64,000 bases of DNA from Acetivibrio alkalicellulosi (GCA_008125075.1 VLTH01000002.1:1234533-1298532), one strand, 5' to 3'. Counted from the stretch's first letter, positions 1 to 9,272 are shown. Translations and numbers: made by a program. Notes: generated from the letters alone by a model not told the origin.

Positions 1-1820
1 TTTGCTTTATGGTAAAAATACGCTACTAAAGTAGTTCCATGATGTTGCAGTATTATATCAGTAATTGCAATAGGTATTTTATACTTTTTAGCCATTTCAA
101 CACCATCGTTCACATGGGATGTTATAACAAGAGAACTTAAGTTTGGAGTCATTCTATCATGTGGATTCTCTGTTAGTTGATTTTCAGTGAAAAAATTAGG
201 TCTTTTTAGCTTACCTATATCATGAAAATAAGCTCCTACTCTTGCTAGCAAAGCGTTACCACCTATAGCTTCTGCCCCAACTTCAGCTAGATTTCCAACC
301 ATCAAACTATGATGATATGTCCCCGGAGCTTCCGTTAGTAGTCTTTTTAAAAGAGGTTGATTTGGATTCCCAAGTTCTAAAAGGCGCATTGGAGTTATAA
401 TATTAAAAGTGCTTTCTAAAGATGGCAAAAGTCCAATGGTACAAACTGTTGATATCAGCCCATTAATTAAAGCAAATGATCCTTCTTGAATAATAGTGTT
501 TAAAGCTGATTTGTACATTAAGTTCATAGGAATTATAACTACAACATTTATTAATGCAATTATAACTCCAGCAGCTGTAAGCTTATTTCTTTGATTGGCC
601 TTTGAAACAAGAAAAGCTGAAAAAGAACCACTTATTATTGCCATAAATATAAACTTAATTTCACCATTAGTCATTATTGAAATTGCAATAGTTAAAATTA
701 TATTTACTATCAATGCAAGTTTAACATTTAAAAGTATGGATATTAACATCGTGGCTAAAAATATAGGTATTACTAACGTAGAATATCCATATACCCATCT
801 GGCTATCAGAAGAGTTAACAAAATAACTATAGATAAAAGCAGTAAATCATTTCTATTATATAATACTTTTTTGCAAAAATTATTCATGTAAAGAATCAGT
901 AGAAGTGCAAGCAAAATAAGAATAACCAATATTGATGCTGCAAGTCCAAAATCAAATCTGCTCTCAGTTTCTACAAGATTTAAACTTGTAAGTATATCAA
1001 GCTTGTCCTCAGTTACAATATCACCCACACTAATTATTCTTTGACCTTTTTCAATTCTTACTGTATTCTTTGGATCATTATATGCCTGTTCTTTTTTTAT
1101 TCTTGTTTCTTCTGCATCAACTGCTCTATTTGGCATTAAAATGTAATTGGATATTATCATTCCTATATTTTTAAGTTCTTTTTCTAGATCAGTTCTGGCA
1201 ACACTGTTTTGAAGTTCAATAATTCTAGCTGCTATATTATCATCTGTTATATCCTTTCTCATTATATTTCCAACCTGATTTCTCATTAAACTCTCAAAAT
1301 TGTGTATTTCTTCATCAGTTGCTTCTAAAATAAGATAGACAAGCTGTTCTTCCAAAAGACTAAATCCCAATTCTTCAAATTTTTCGTTTGTATCTAGAAT
1401 TGAATCCTCAGTTTCAACATCATCACTATCTTCTTCACCGTTTAGCTGGTTATTTATCCTACTTGCAGTGTTTTTTTCATTCATTCTTTCAGTCCTGACA
1501 ATAGATAAAAAAGCATCCAAACTCTCTAAAACCTCAATAGATGCACCTCTTATTTCTCGCATCACTGGCTCTTCTTTAGCTGCAGCTTCAATAGCTCTTT
1601 TTTGAGATTCAATAGTATTTACTATGTCTCTTGGCGCTGTTATATCATAGTCAGAAGGCGAATTTAGTGTAAATCTGTACTTTTTTGGAGTAGCGCCATT
1701 TAGCACAATAATAAAGGCTAAAACAAGAGTAAGAACTGCTATAACCAATCTTTGAATGCTCGCATTAGCTAAACTAATTTTTGAACTGCCATTTAAATCT
1801 CTTCCCTTATCTTTAGTCAT
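1..1820 (-). CDS. pgpH: 7TM-HD c-di-AMP phosphodiesterase PgpH/YqfF, 3' end outside window
   Basis: Membrane HD-domain phosphodiesterase of the PgpH/YqfF family; characterised members hydrolyse c-di-AMP. About 606 codons are visible and the C-terminus lies beyond the window edge. In order: a cytoplasmic N-terminus, one membrane segment near residues 20-40, a long extracellular 7TMR-HDED region, a run of membrane helices (minus strand, about 950 down to 450), then the HD domain. The HD motif is read around 215-235 (AYFHDIGKLKRP), followed by HVNDG and QHHGT. The ATG at 1820 follows a GGAGAG ribosome site. It is the last visible gene of a minus-strand run yqfC-yqfD-phoH-pgpH, the order found in Bacillus, where ybeY, dgkA and era follow. 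Family assignment is firm; the substrate is taken from the family. Confidence 0.93.
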   Translation of the reverse strand, partial: MTKDKGRDLNGSSKISLANASIQRLVIAVLTLVLAFIIVLNGATPKKYRFTLNSPSDYDITAPRDIVNTIESQKRAIEAAAKEEPVMREIRGASIEVLESLDAFLSIVRTERMNEKNTASRINNQLNGEEDSDDVETEDSILDTNEKFEELGFSLLEEQLVYLILEATDEEIHNFESLMRNQVGNIMRKDITDDNIAARIIELQNSVARTDLEKELKNIGMIISNYILMPNRAVDAEETRIKKEQAYNDPKNTVRIEKGQRIISVGDIVTEDKLDILTSLNLVETESRFDFGLAASILVILILLALLLILYMNNFCKKVLYNRNDLLLLSIVILLTLLIARWVYGYSTLVIPIFLATMLISILLNVKLALIVNIILTIAISIMTNGEIKFIFMAIISGSFSAFLVSKANQRNKLTAAGVIIALINVVVIIPMNLMYKSALNTIIQEGSFALINGLISTVCTIGLLPSLESTFNIITPMRLLELGNPNQPLLKRLLTEAPGTYHHSLMVGNLAEVGAEAIGGNALLARVGAYFHDIGKLKRPNFFTENQLTENPHDRMTPNLSSLVITSHVNDGVEMAKKYKIPIAITDIILQHHGTTLVAYFYHKA

Positions 1821-1845
1821 AATATTCTCTCCTCTAATAAAGACT

Positions 1846-2823
1846 TCAGGAACTCTTGTCTTTTAATTTATCATATCTGTCATAAGCCTGAATTATCTTT
1901 TGTACAAGCTCATGTCTAACAACATCTCTATCAGACATATGCACAAATGCCAATCCCTTTATATCCTTTAATATCTTCATTACTTCTTTTAGACCTGATT
2001 TCTTCTCTCGTGGCAAATCAATTTGAGTTATATCTCCAGTTACAACTACCTTAGAACCAAACCCTATTCTTGTTAGAAACATTTTCATTTGCTCAGGTGT
2101 TGTGTTTTGAGCTTCATCTAAAATAATAAAAGAATCATCTAATGTTCTACCCCTCATATATGCAAGTGGTGCCACCTCTATCATGCCCTTTTCAAGATAT
2201 TTCTGATAGGCATCAAATCCCATCATTTCATAGAGTGAATCATATAGAGGCCTTAGATATGGATCAACTTTGTTTTGAAGATCACCTGGCAAAAAACCAA
2301 GCTTTTCTCCAGCTTCCACTGCTGGTCTTGTTAGCACTATCCTATCTACTTCCTTATTTCTAAAGGCATTTACCGCCATAGCAACAGCCAAAAATGTTTT
2401 CCCTGTGCCGGCCGGCCCAATACCAAAAACTACATCATTTTTTCTAATAGCATCTACATAAATTTTTTGTCCATGAGTCTTAGACTTTATCTGTTTCCCT
2501 CTTGCTGTAAGACATATATTATCTGCATTAAAGTCATTAACCTTATCTAACTGGTTTTCATCAGCAAGTTGTACAAAGTAGCTTACATTTTGCTTTGTAA
2601 TAACATCTCCCTGGGATGCCAGGTTAATAAGTCTTTGAAGTACTGTAACAGCCTTTGTTACTCCTTCATTATAACCCACTACCCTTATATCATTGTCCCT
2701 GGAAATTATTTTAACATTAAATGCCTCTTCTACAATATGAATATTTTCATCAAAATTACCAAACAAATCCATAGCATGTTCAATTCTATCAAATTCTAAT
2801 GATATTTCTTTAAGACTTTCCAA
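1846..2823 (-). CDS. phoH: PhoH-family ATPase
   Basis: PhoH/YbeZ-type cytoplasmic P-loop ATPase of 325 residues, linked in other bacteria to RNA metabolism and YbeY-dependent ribosome quality control. An N-terminal KH-like region (about 1-110) precedes the ATPase domain, with Walker A GPAGTGKT at 136-143 and Walker B FIILDEAQN at 232-240. The start is a TTG placed directly after the TGA of yqfD; the only good ribosome site, GGAGGAG, is made of the last codons of yqfD, so translation is very probably coupled. The next gene, pgpH, begins 25 bases downstream. Family call is certain; the exact cellular role is not shown by the sequence. Confidence 0.95.
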   Translation of the reverse strand: MESLKEISLEFDRIEHAMDLFGNFDENIHIVEEAFNVKIISRDNDIRVVGYNEGVTKAVTVLQRLINLASQGDVITKQNVSYFVQLADENQLDKVNDFNADNICLTARGKQIKSKTHGQKIYVDAIRKNDVVFGIGPAGTGKTFLAVAMAVNAFRNKEVDRIVLTRPAVEAGEKLGFLPGDLQNKVDPYLRPLYDSLYEMMGFDAYQKYLEKGMIEVAPLAYMRGRTLDDSFIILDEAQNTTPEQMKMFLTRIGFGSKVVVTGDITQIDLPREKKSGLKEVMKILKDIKGLAFVHMSDRDVVRHELVQKIIQAYDRYDKLKDKSS

Positions 2824-4017
2824 TCATTCTCCTCCAATCTCTTTTGTAATTCCAATATCCTCTATACACTCAACAATAACATCTGCATAGAGTATATCAT
2901 CATCTTTATTAACAAATGTAACCTTTACATCTACTATCTTAGCTTCTTTAGGTATAAACTCCAATATTTCCTCATAAGCATTTTCTGCCGCATGTGCTTT
3001 TGCTTCTTCTATGGATACATCAGCCTCTACAACTATATATTCATAGTACCTTTCTACAACAAATCCAAAAGGCAACACCAAATCTTCACCAATTGATATT
3101 ATTTTTTCTATTTCAACTTTTTCATGATTATTAAAATTTATTTTTCTATTGAGCAATGGTATTCGTCTCCAAAATGTCACAAGTGATATGTTATCCTTTT
3201 TGTTACCTGTTCTAACATTATCAACTACTTTCAAGCATACCTCTTGTTTGTTTTCATACCATGTTCTTGCCAAAACCTCACCCATTGCATGAACTATTCT
3301 AAAATTATCCTCATTTAATATAGGTATGGTTCCAGATATTAACACCTGTCCCTTCTTAACAGTATCTCCTTCTTTCACCAACTGATGACCCTCTTTTACT
3401 AAGATAGACTTAATGATCCCATCTTTTACAGCCACTAAATCACATGGTTCATCTTTAGGTATAATTAATGGTCTCTCAACTCCTTCTGCCACTTCAACTT
3501 TAAGCTTAGTGCCTCTAACTATTACGTTTACCCATGACAGTCCATCAATGTCTAGAATAATACTGTTTGCAATACTTTGGGTGTCAACTCTAAATTTTAC
3601 AACCCCTGGTTTTATCCCCATATCTTCTAAAGTATCAATTATCATTTGGGTTTCCACTTTTTCATTTCCAACAACCTCCACCGTCCATACAAATGATGTC
3701 ATAGCATAAAAAAGTGCAATAAAAACAATCGACCCCAGTATAAAAGTTTTTCTTGCCCTATATCTGTTAATTATAAAGGGCAATCCCCGTTTTCTAATTA
3801 TTCTTACACTGCAACCTGTCTTCCTTGCAATTGGCCTTAATAGCTTAAAACCTTTAATGCTGATTTTAAGCATCATCTTGCTATTTTTCTGCCTTTTAAC
3901 ATCCCACAAGTATATTTGTCTTTTGATACATATATTAACAAACTTCTCTAAAAAGTATCCTTCAACCAATATAATAACATATCCTCTGATATAATTCCAC
4001 AGTCTTAATAATAACAT
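2824..4017 (-). CDS. yqfD: Sporulation protein YqfD
   Basis: YqfD/SpoIV-like membrane protein of sporulating Firmicutes, 397 residues. One clear membrane segment (around residues 80-100, FILGSIVFIALFYAMTSFVW) separates a basic N-terminal part from a large extracytoplasmic C-terminal part containing a POTRA/FtsQ-like stretch right after the helix. A reading with GTG at 4029 is possible, but AGGTGG lies eight bases before the ATG at 4017, so I use that start. Follows yqfC by 44 bases and abuts phoH. Expected to be expressed in sporulating cells as in Bacillus, where yqfD belongs to the sigma-E regulon; no promoter was identified here. Molecular function is unknown in the family. Confidence 0.92.
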   Translation of the reverse strand: MLLLRLWNYIRGYVIILVEGYFLEKFVNICIKRQIYLWDVKRQKNSKMMLKISIKGFKLLRPIARKTGCSVRIIRKRGLPFIINRYRARKTFILGSIVFIALFYAMTSFVWTVEVVGNEKVETQMIIDTLEDMGIKPGVVKFRVDTQSIANSIILDIDGLSWVNVIVRGTKLKVEVAEGVERPLIIPKDEPCDLVAVKDGIIKSILVKEGHQLVKEGDTVKKGQVLISGTIPILNEDNFRIVHAMGEVLARTWYENKQEVCLKVVDNVRTGNKKDNISLVTFWRRIPLLNRKINFNNHEKVEIEKIISIGEDLVLPFGFVVERYYEYIVVEADVSIEEAKAHAAENAYEEILEFIPKEAKIVDVKVTFVNKDDDILYADVIVECIEDIGITKEIGGE

Positions 4018-4061
4018 TTTAATCACCACCTAATTTTAAGTGTATATTTATAAACAAAAAT

Positions 4062-4379
4062 TTATTTTAAAAATTCAACAGAGGCAATGTCACCATATAT
4101 CATTAGATCCTCGGACGTGATTTCCTTTATAAAAAGATTATCTCCAGTAACTTTTATTATACCTTTGCTGGTATTTATTCTTATTCTGTTTACATCATAT
4201 TCAATAATCCCCTTATAATTTTCAACAAGCATATTACCATTTCCCAACAAAGTGGTTTTGGGCATATCCAGTACAATTTCTTTAGGCAATTCTAAAAATT
4301 CAGTCATTTTCTCTTTAATACTTCTCTTTTTATTTTCACCTGTGTTTTTTTTTCTGTTTTCTCTCTTTTTATTAGACAT
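4062..4379 (-). CDS. yqfC: Sporulation protein YqfC
   Basis: Small YqfC-family protein, 105 residues, first gene of the yqfC-yqfD-phoH-pgpH run. The basic Lys/Arg-rich N-terminus (about 1-28) is followed by the conserved core: ELPKEIVLDMPKTTLLGN, then IIEYDVNRIRI and a short beta-rich C-terminus. YabP/YqfC proteins are conserved in endospore formers; YabP is a sporulation protein and YqfC is sigma-E controlled in Bacillus. No membrane segment or catalytic motif is visible. The pairing with yqfD is the strongest support for the name. Confidence 0.9.
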   Translation of the reverse strand: MSNKKRENRKKNTGENKKRSIKEKMTEFLELPKEIVLDMPKTTLLGNGNMLVENYKGIIEYDVNRIRINTSKGIIKVTGDNLFIKEITSEDLMIYGDIASVEFLK

Positions 4380-4409
4380 ATACTTTCTCCCAATACTTAA
4401 AATTATAAT

Positions 4410-5330
4410 CTATAAATCATTTACATCCCCAAATTCAAACCCCTTTTCCCTTGCTCCTTTAATTATACTGTCAAGTGCATCTGCATTATCTTTTGATACT
4501 GCATGAAGCAAAATTACAGCTCCATTATGAAGGTTGTTTATAACTTTTTCATATGCATAATCAGCACCTCTTACCTTATCTCTATACCAATCATCATAAG
4601 CAAAGCTCCAGAAAAGGTTTGTATATCCAAGCTTTTGGGTAACAGCCAGTGTTCTTTCACTATATTCACCTTTTGGAGGCCTTAAATATTTCATTTTTTT
4701 GCCAAATATTTTACTAAATGCATCTTCAAGTCCTAAAATCTCATCTTCAATCTTCTTATTATCAAGACTTGGAAGGCTTGGATGGTGCACTGTATGATTT
4801 CCTACAACATGGCCTTCTTCAACCATTCTTTTCACAAGGTCTTCATGTTCTTTTAAATATGGACCTGTTATAAAAAACATAGCTTTAACATTGTTGTCTT
4901 TCAAAACATCAAGAATTTTAGGCGTGTATCCATTTTCATATCCTTCATCAAAAGTAAGGTATATTTTGTTACTTGATGTGTCCCCTAAGTATACTCCCCC
5001 ATATTTTTTTAAAAGTTCAGGTGCTCCTGGATCGGCTTGAGGTGTTTCATTATATCCTCTTCTTGATATTCCCCATCTTAATACACTATTACTATAGTTA
5101 TCACAACTTAATGTTTCTACGAAAACATCTTCATATTGGGGTATTTCATTTATAACCCCTTCATTTAACATTCCTGTGATTTCATTACTGAAATCTATGT
5201 TTTCTAAGCTAATTGAATACACTTCCTCAACACTTGATAAATTTGACTTTTGTCTATAGTTTCTGCTTACAAAATTAACTGCAAGCAAAACAAACAATGC
5301 AATACAAACAACAAACACTTTTCTTTTCAT
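4410..5330 (-). CDS. pdaA: PdaA-like polysaccharide deacetylase (muramic delta-lactam synthesis)
   Basis: NodB-fold deacetylase closely resembling PdaA, which removes the acetyl group from N-acetylmuramic acid as a step toward muramic delta-lactam of the spore cortex. About 306 residues: an N-terminal hydrophobic signal/anchor, a ~90-residue spacer, then the NodB domain. Visible motifs are TFDEGYENGYT (metal-binding loop; Asp-Glu-Gly where many family members have Asp-Asn-Gly or Asp-Asp-Gly), GNHTVHHPSL (zinc His pair), LRPPKGEYS and the C-terminal LLHAVSKDNADALD typical of PdaA. GGAGG six bases upstream selects the ATG at 5330 over one seven codons earlier. Adjacent to sporulation genes yqfC and yqfD, which fits a spore role. 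Confidence 0.9.
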   Translation of the reverse strand: MKRKVFVVCIALFVLLAVNFVSRNYRQKSNLSSVEEVYSISLENIDFSNEITGMLNEGVINEIPQYEDVFVETLSCDNYSNSVLRWGISRRGYNETPQADPGAPELLKKYGGVYLGDTSSNKIYLTFDEGYENGYTPKILDVLKDNNVKAMFFITGPYLKEHEDLVKRMVEEGHVVGNHTVHHPSLPSLDNKKIEDEILGLEDAFSKIFGKKMKYLRPPKGEYSERTLAVTQKLGYTNLFWSFAYDDWYRDKVRGADYAYEKVINNLHNGAVILLHAVSKDNADALDSIIKGAREKGFEFGDVNDL

Positions 5331-5423
5331 ATAAAACCTCCATGTATGCAAAAATATGTACCTACAATATTTATATAATTATATTTTATAAAAAATAACC
5401 TGTTTGGCTTGTACTTTAAAAGC

Positions 5424-5468
5424 ATAAAAAAACACCTCTTTAATTTAGTAATAAAAGAAGTGTTTAAT
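5424..5468 (-). terminator. Rho-independent terminator after the DUF881 genes
   Basis: On the minus strand an AAACACTTCTTT stem pairs with AAAGAGGTGTTT, followed by a T run. It lies about 80 bases past the stop of the last DUF881 gene and before pdaA, so the two transcription units are separated. Confidence 0.85.
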
Positions 5469-5546
5469 TTTAACTATTCGTTTGTATCTGTTTACCGGAC
5501 TTTTCCTCGAAGTTTTAGACATTTATTAAAATATTATCACTAAATA

Positions 5547-6260
5547 TTAATCGTCGATTTTTAACAAATCATACTTTAATACTGATCCATCGTCTCTAAC
5601 TTTTGGAATTAAAATATCTTCTTTTTTTTCAATAGTAATATGGTAGCCACTTGAACGTAAAACTTGTACAATTCCACCTATCATATTTAATGATTCATCT
5701 AGCTTTTCTGGATCTGCAATAGCTTGAATAGTAAAAGGTGGACTAAATTCTCTCCCATTTATCATCCATTTTGATTGATTACCTTCTGGATCTAGACATT
5801 TAATCTCTGTCATAGCAAGTACACGCTCACCATTTATAGATATTGCTTGGGCTTCTGATGCTCTTAGTTCATTTATAAGCCTTAAAAAATCTGTCTCAGG
5901 GTTCCGCAGACGTCCAGATTGATAGTTAAAAGTAATAAAAACTCCATCACCTTTAACATCAATCAATCCAGCAATAATTTGCGCCCTTTCTATTTCTCTT
6001 AGAATACTCTTTTCCCGAACTTCAGACTCACTTATAAGACTTAAATATTCAGAAACCTGTTTTTCAATTTCCTCATTTCTTACTCTTAAATTATAACTAT
6101 TTCTCTTTTCAACAATAAGCTCTTCTCTTAAAACATCAAGCCTTTCACTATATGCTGTATCAACTCTATTATTATTAATACTTCTATATTGCCATGACAA
6201 CATTGTTCCAAGAATTAAACATATAAAAGTTATAGAAATATTTCGTGCAAATTTTAACAT
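5547..6260 (-). CDS. DUF881 family protein (copy 3 of 3)
   Basis: DUF881 protein (YlxW/YlxX type), 237 residues: short N-terminal membrane anchor (about 6-22), coiled coil (about 35-85, rich in Glu/Arg), then the conserved domain with GLIDVKGDGVFITFN, RASEAQAISINGERVLAMTE and PFTIQAIADPEKL. The family is widespread in Firmicutes next to division-associated genes, but its biochemical role is unknown. A GGAGG site precedes the ATG. This is the most distant of three adjacent paralogues, separated from the next by a 135-base AT-rich gap and ending at a strong terminator. Confidence 0.9.
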   Translation of the reverse strand: MLKFARNISITFICLILGTMLSWQYRSINNNRVDTAYSERLDVLREELIVEKRNSYNLRVRNEEIEKQVSEYLSLISESEVREKSILREIERAQIIAGLIDVKGDGVFITFNYQSGRLRNPETDFLRLINELRASEAQAISINGERVLAMTEIKCLDPEGNQSKWMINGREFSPPFTIQAIADPEKLDESLNMIGGIVQVLRSSGYHITIEKKEDILIPKVRDDGSVLKYDLLKIDD

Positions 6261-6395
6261 TTAATAATCCTCCAGTTATCCCCATTTGTCTTAAAGTAGT
6301 GTTCTAAAAATAAACTAATAGTTTCTCTGTAATTTTACTTTAGTTTTACTTAATCTAGCATAGTTTTAAAATAGAAAAACAAAACTAAATTTCTT

Positions 6396-7130
6396 TTAAC
6401 TTATATATTTTAGCAACTGACTATCCTTGTCATACTTCTTAATTATAATATCCTCTTGCTTTTCAATACTACTTTCAAACATATCTCCAATCTGAACCAT
6501 TTCATTAAACATATATACTAGATAGTCTATACTTTCAACTGGAACAATGGCTTTTATTACATAAGGTTCACTGTAATAATTACCATTTATTATAAATTTG
6601 TTGTCATCTGTCGCATTAACCTCTGTCATAGCTACAATCCGCTCATCATTTATTGATATTGCTTTAGCTTCCCATGCTCTAAGTTGATTAATAAGTCTAA
6701 CTAAAAATAGTTGTCTATGTCTTTTATAACTCATCAATATATCATAAAAATCACTGTTTTCTTCAAAATCACTAATTGATAATTTATAGTAACTATTCAA
6801 TGTTATAATAACACCGGAACCCTTGACATCAGTCAGTCCTGCCATAATTTGAGCTCTTTCAATTTCTGTCTTTATATCGTGTTCAATTTTTTCCATACCA
6901 ACTTTTGCATGGCGATAATCCGATAACTGCTTTTTAACTTCTTCACTCCTAGCTCTTAAATTTTCATTAACTCTCTTTTCTTCAATAAGCTCTTCTTGCA
7001 TAGTTTCAAGGTTTGATCTCTGAGATGTTGCTACTCTATTATTATTATCAATGCTCTTATACTGCCAGGCTGTCATTGTCCCCAGCACAAAACATATCAA
7101 TGTCATAGATAAAATTCTTCCTACTCTCAT
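6396..7130 (-). CDS. DUF881 family protein (copy 2 of 3)
   Basis: 244-residue DUF881 paralogue with an N-terminal anchor (SMTLICFVLGTMTAWQY), coiled coil, and the family motifs GLTDVKGSGVIITLN and WEAKAISINDERIVAMTE. Relative to its neighbours it carries a roughly 20-residue insertion after the ITLN strand. Its ATG overlaps the TAA of the upstream paralogue by one base, so the two are translationally coupled. The conserved Ser-Ile-Asn-x-Glu-Arg core is shared by all three copies, pointing to local duplication followed by divergence. Function unknown. Confidence 0.9.
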   Translation of the reverse strand: MRVGRILSMTLICFVLGTMTAWQYKSIDNNNRVATSQRSNLETMQEELIEEKRVNENLRARSEEVKKQLSDYRHAKVGMEKIEHDIKTEIERAQIMAGLTDVKGSGVIITLNSYYKLSISDFEENSDFYDILMSYKRHRQLFLVRLINQLRAWEAKAISINDERIVAMTEVNATDDNKFIINGNYYSEPYVIKAIVPVESIDYLVYMFNEMVQIGDMFESSIEKQEDIIIKKYDKDSQLLKYIS

Positions 7131-7828
7131 TAGTTCAAAACCTCCACTCCAGTAGTTAAAACATCAATGTTTCCACTGTATTTTGGTATAACAATGTCCT
7201 TAGCATCTCTAACTTGATATCTAATATTTTCATAATTAAAAACTACACTTACTAAATAACTATTAAAAAAGTACTCTCTTATATTTTTTGAATCTCCTAT
7301 TATCCTTATTTCATACGGAACTGGATATCTATTCCTATTAATTCTAACGGCAGGTCCTGCACAGATTATTTCAGTTGTAGATATTATTCTTTCATTGTTT
7401 ATCGACATTGCCACAGGCTCGGCTTTTTTTATTTCATTAATTATCTCATATAAATAAAAATCATGTACAACATCACCATCTTCTAAAGCATCATTTAAAG
7501 TTATAATTACTCCATCACCAACTACTTCTGTAAGGCCTGCTAATATTCTTGCCTTGTCCCACTCCTGTGTAATTTCGCCACTATTTCTCTCCTCCATTAT
7601 TTCTCTCAATATCAAATCCCTTGTCTTTATGTTTTGGTCAATTTCTTCTCTTAACTTGCTACCTCTTAGTTTTTCATAGTTAAGCTCATCTGTCAGAGCT
7701 TCAATAGCTAAAGCAACCGAAGGCTCTTCTGTCTCTTGACTCATAATACTTCTAAATTGCAGTGCCAATATAAATCCTAAAATCATAAATACAAATAGTA
7801 ATATGTTGCTCTTGTTATTTTTATCCAT
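7130..7828 (-). CDS. DUF881 family protein (copy 1 of 3)
   Basis: First gene of the three-paralogue DUF881 operon, about 232 residues. The ATG at 7828 has GAGGTT eight bases upstream, whereas an in-frame ATG at 7870 has only a weak site, so the shorter form is preferred. Order: anchor (LLFVFMILGFILALQF), coiled coil, then GLTEVVGDGVIITLN and AEPVAMSINNERIISTTE. The C-terminal part is shorter than in the other two. An AT-rich 240-base gap separates it from the divergent gene at 8117 and presumably holds promoters in both directions. Confidence 0.9.
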   Translation of the reverse strand: MDKNNKSNILLFVFMILGFILALQFRSIMSQETEEPSVALAIEALTDELNYEKLRGSKLREEIDQNIKTRDLILREIMEERNSGEITQEWDKARILAGLTEVVGDGVIITLNDALEDGDVVHDFYLYEIINEIKKAEPVAMSINNERIISTTEIICAGPAVRINRNRYPVPYEIRIIGDSKNIREYFFNSYLVSVVFNYENIRYQVRDAKDIVIPKYSGNIDVLTTGVEVLN

Positions 7829-8116
7829 ATTATACAACCTCTTTATTGTAGCTTTTTTTATTACTTCCATTTACCATTGGCAAAACATTATTTAAACTAC
7901 CTATAATTTAATTCTACATTAAATTACTCCTATTTCAAGTACATTCACAAATTCTTAAAAATTATTTTTAAAACCAGTCTAATTATACCTTATTTTACTA
8001 CATGTCATCAAGTTTTTTTATACTTTTACAAACATTTCAACTCCATAAACATTCATGATCAAAAATTATAAATAAGACAACCACTGGTTATAATATTTTA
8101 AAAGGAGGTAGTTAAA

Positions 8117-8728
8117 TTGCTTAGTAATTTGTTAGACACAAAACTTACAAAAAGAGAAGCTAGTGTTACAATGGAAAATGTCCTTTTTAATTCAAAATCC
8201 GAAAGCGGTGGCAAGCAAGATGTGAACTTTTTAAATGATCTTATATCTGAAAAACTTCTTATACAGGAGGAATTTATACTTAAAAGAACCAATATTGACT
8301 TTAGAGAGGAATTATATGAGGAAATATACCCTAAAGTAAGTCATGAAAGCTCAAGACATTATTTTTGCCGGGCTATTGTTCAAGAAGAACTCAAAAAACT
8401 AGCAATTGATACAACATACGATACACAAGCTGGTGACATGAGCATTCTGCGCTCTAGTTCTATATATGACATTGCTGCAAATGATATGAGTTTTCTCATT
8501 GATATAGGTCTTACACCCGCTCGCAATTATTATAAAGGTCTCACAGACCTTAAGGTAAAGTATTATCTTATAAGCACCTATTTCGATGACTATATGGACG
8601 AAATAATATTTTGTTCTCTTAAAAGAACAAATGATACTTCATTTATTAATTCTGTTAGAAATTATGAAGAAAGTTTTAGAACAAATTACTCACTAGGTGA
8701 AGAATATAAATTTGACAATCTTAATTAG
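8117..8728 (+). CDS. Unknown protein, 203 aa, TTG start
   Basis: I do not recognise this family. The start is a TTG preceded by a near-perfect AAAGGAGGT at ideal spacing; there is no better ATG before residue 19. The product is soluble, mostly helical by composition, acidic, with no signal peptide or membrane segment. An SHESSRHYFCRAIVQEELK stretch in the middle and ISTYFDDYMDEIIFCSLKR near the end look like the most constrained parts. It faces away from the DUF881 operon and is followed 144 bases later by another unknown plus-strand gene. Strong ribosome site and codon use like the neighbours support a real gene. Confidence 0.8.
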   Translation: MLSNLLDTKLTKREASVTMENVLFNSKSESGGKQDVNFLNDLISEKLLIQEEFILKRTNIDFREELYEEIYPKVSHESSRHYFCRAIVQEELKKLAIDTTYDTQAGDMSILRSSSIYDIAANDMSFLIDIGLTPARNYYKGLTDLKVKYYLISTYFDDYMDEIIFCSLKRTNDTSFINSVRNYEESFRTNYSLGEEYKFDNLN

Positions 8729-8872
8729 CTTAGAGACCAACCCTAGACTGCTTTATATAATTTAATTTAAACTTTTTTTATAAAAAACTTAAAATAAACA
8801 AAATTTTTTACTTTAAAGCTTTTGATTTGTGGTATAAAATATATATCGGTAAATAAAAAGGGGGTTTAGTAT

Positions 8873-9208
8873 ATGTTCTACCACGTAAGATACCAAACAG
8901 GTGAAATTGTTGATGTTGTAAAGGACATGAAAAATGGAAATATACCATGTATGGATGTAAAAGATATGGACGAGTTTATGTGGGTTGTAAAACAATTATC
9001 AAAGCATGATGTTTTTTTAGTTGAAAGCATTCCTTTTGATAAAAGTGTAAGAGATCCACTAAAAGAGCCTGAATTTGAATTTAGAGCTGCATTCTCTTCT
9101 CAGGCATCTTTTTGTACAAGTATAGACAATATAAGCGAACTTATGTATATTGATTTTTTCTTTGAACCTTATCAAGAAAAAGATTATGATCCTATATTCG
9201 GTGATTAG
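8873..9208 (+). CDS. Unknown small acidic protein, 111 aa
   Basis: Unrecognised cytoplasmic protein with an excellent AAGGGGG site before the ATG. The N-terminal half reads as an alternating beta/alpha pattern (MFYHVRYQTGEIVDVVKDM); the C-terminus is acidic and aromatic (YIDFFFEPYQEKDYDP). No signal peptide, Cys cluster or membrane segment. It ends just before a perfect long hairpin and is convergent with the large nucleotidyltransferase gene. It may share a promoter with the gene at 8117; a separate promoter is also possible in the AT-rich 144-base gap. Confidence 0.75.
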   Translation: MFYHVRYQTGEIVDVVKDMKNGNIPCMDVKDMDEFMWVVKQLSKHDVFLVESIPFDKSVRDPLKEPEFEFRAAFSSQASFCTSIDNISELMYIDFFFEPYQEKDYDPIFGD

Positions 9209-9218
9209 GAAATCTGAA

Positions 9219-9252
9219 AGTGAACCCGTTTAGCGAAAGCTAACGGGTTCAC
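9219..9252. repeat. Long hairpin between convergent genes (hairpin-module family)
   Basis: Nearly perfect inverted repeat: GTGAACCCGTTTAGC, GAAA loop, GCTAACGGGTTCAC. It lies between convergent genes and may end transcription, but no T run follows on either strand. The left arm recurs in altered form at 22439 (GTGAACTCGTTTAGC), and a related CCCGT...TTTAGC hairpin is at 48141, so I treat it as a dispersed module. Confidence 0.75.
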
Positions 9253-9272
9253 AGAAAGTCCAACGAATAAAT

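Noticed and set aside
595..891. Plus-strand 98-codon frame
   Set aside because: Antisense to the membrane helices of pgpH, no ribosome site; a shadow of the real gene.
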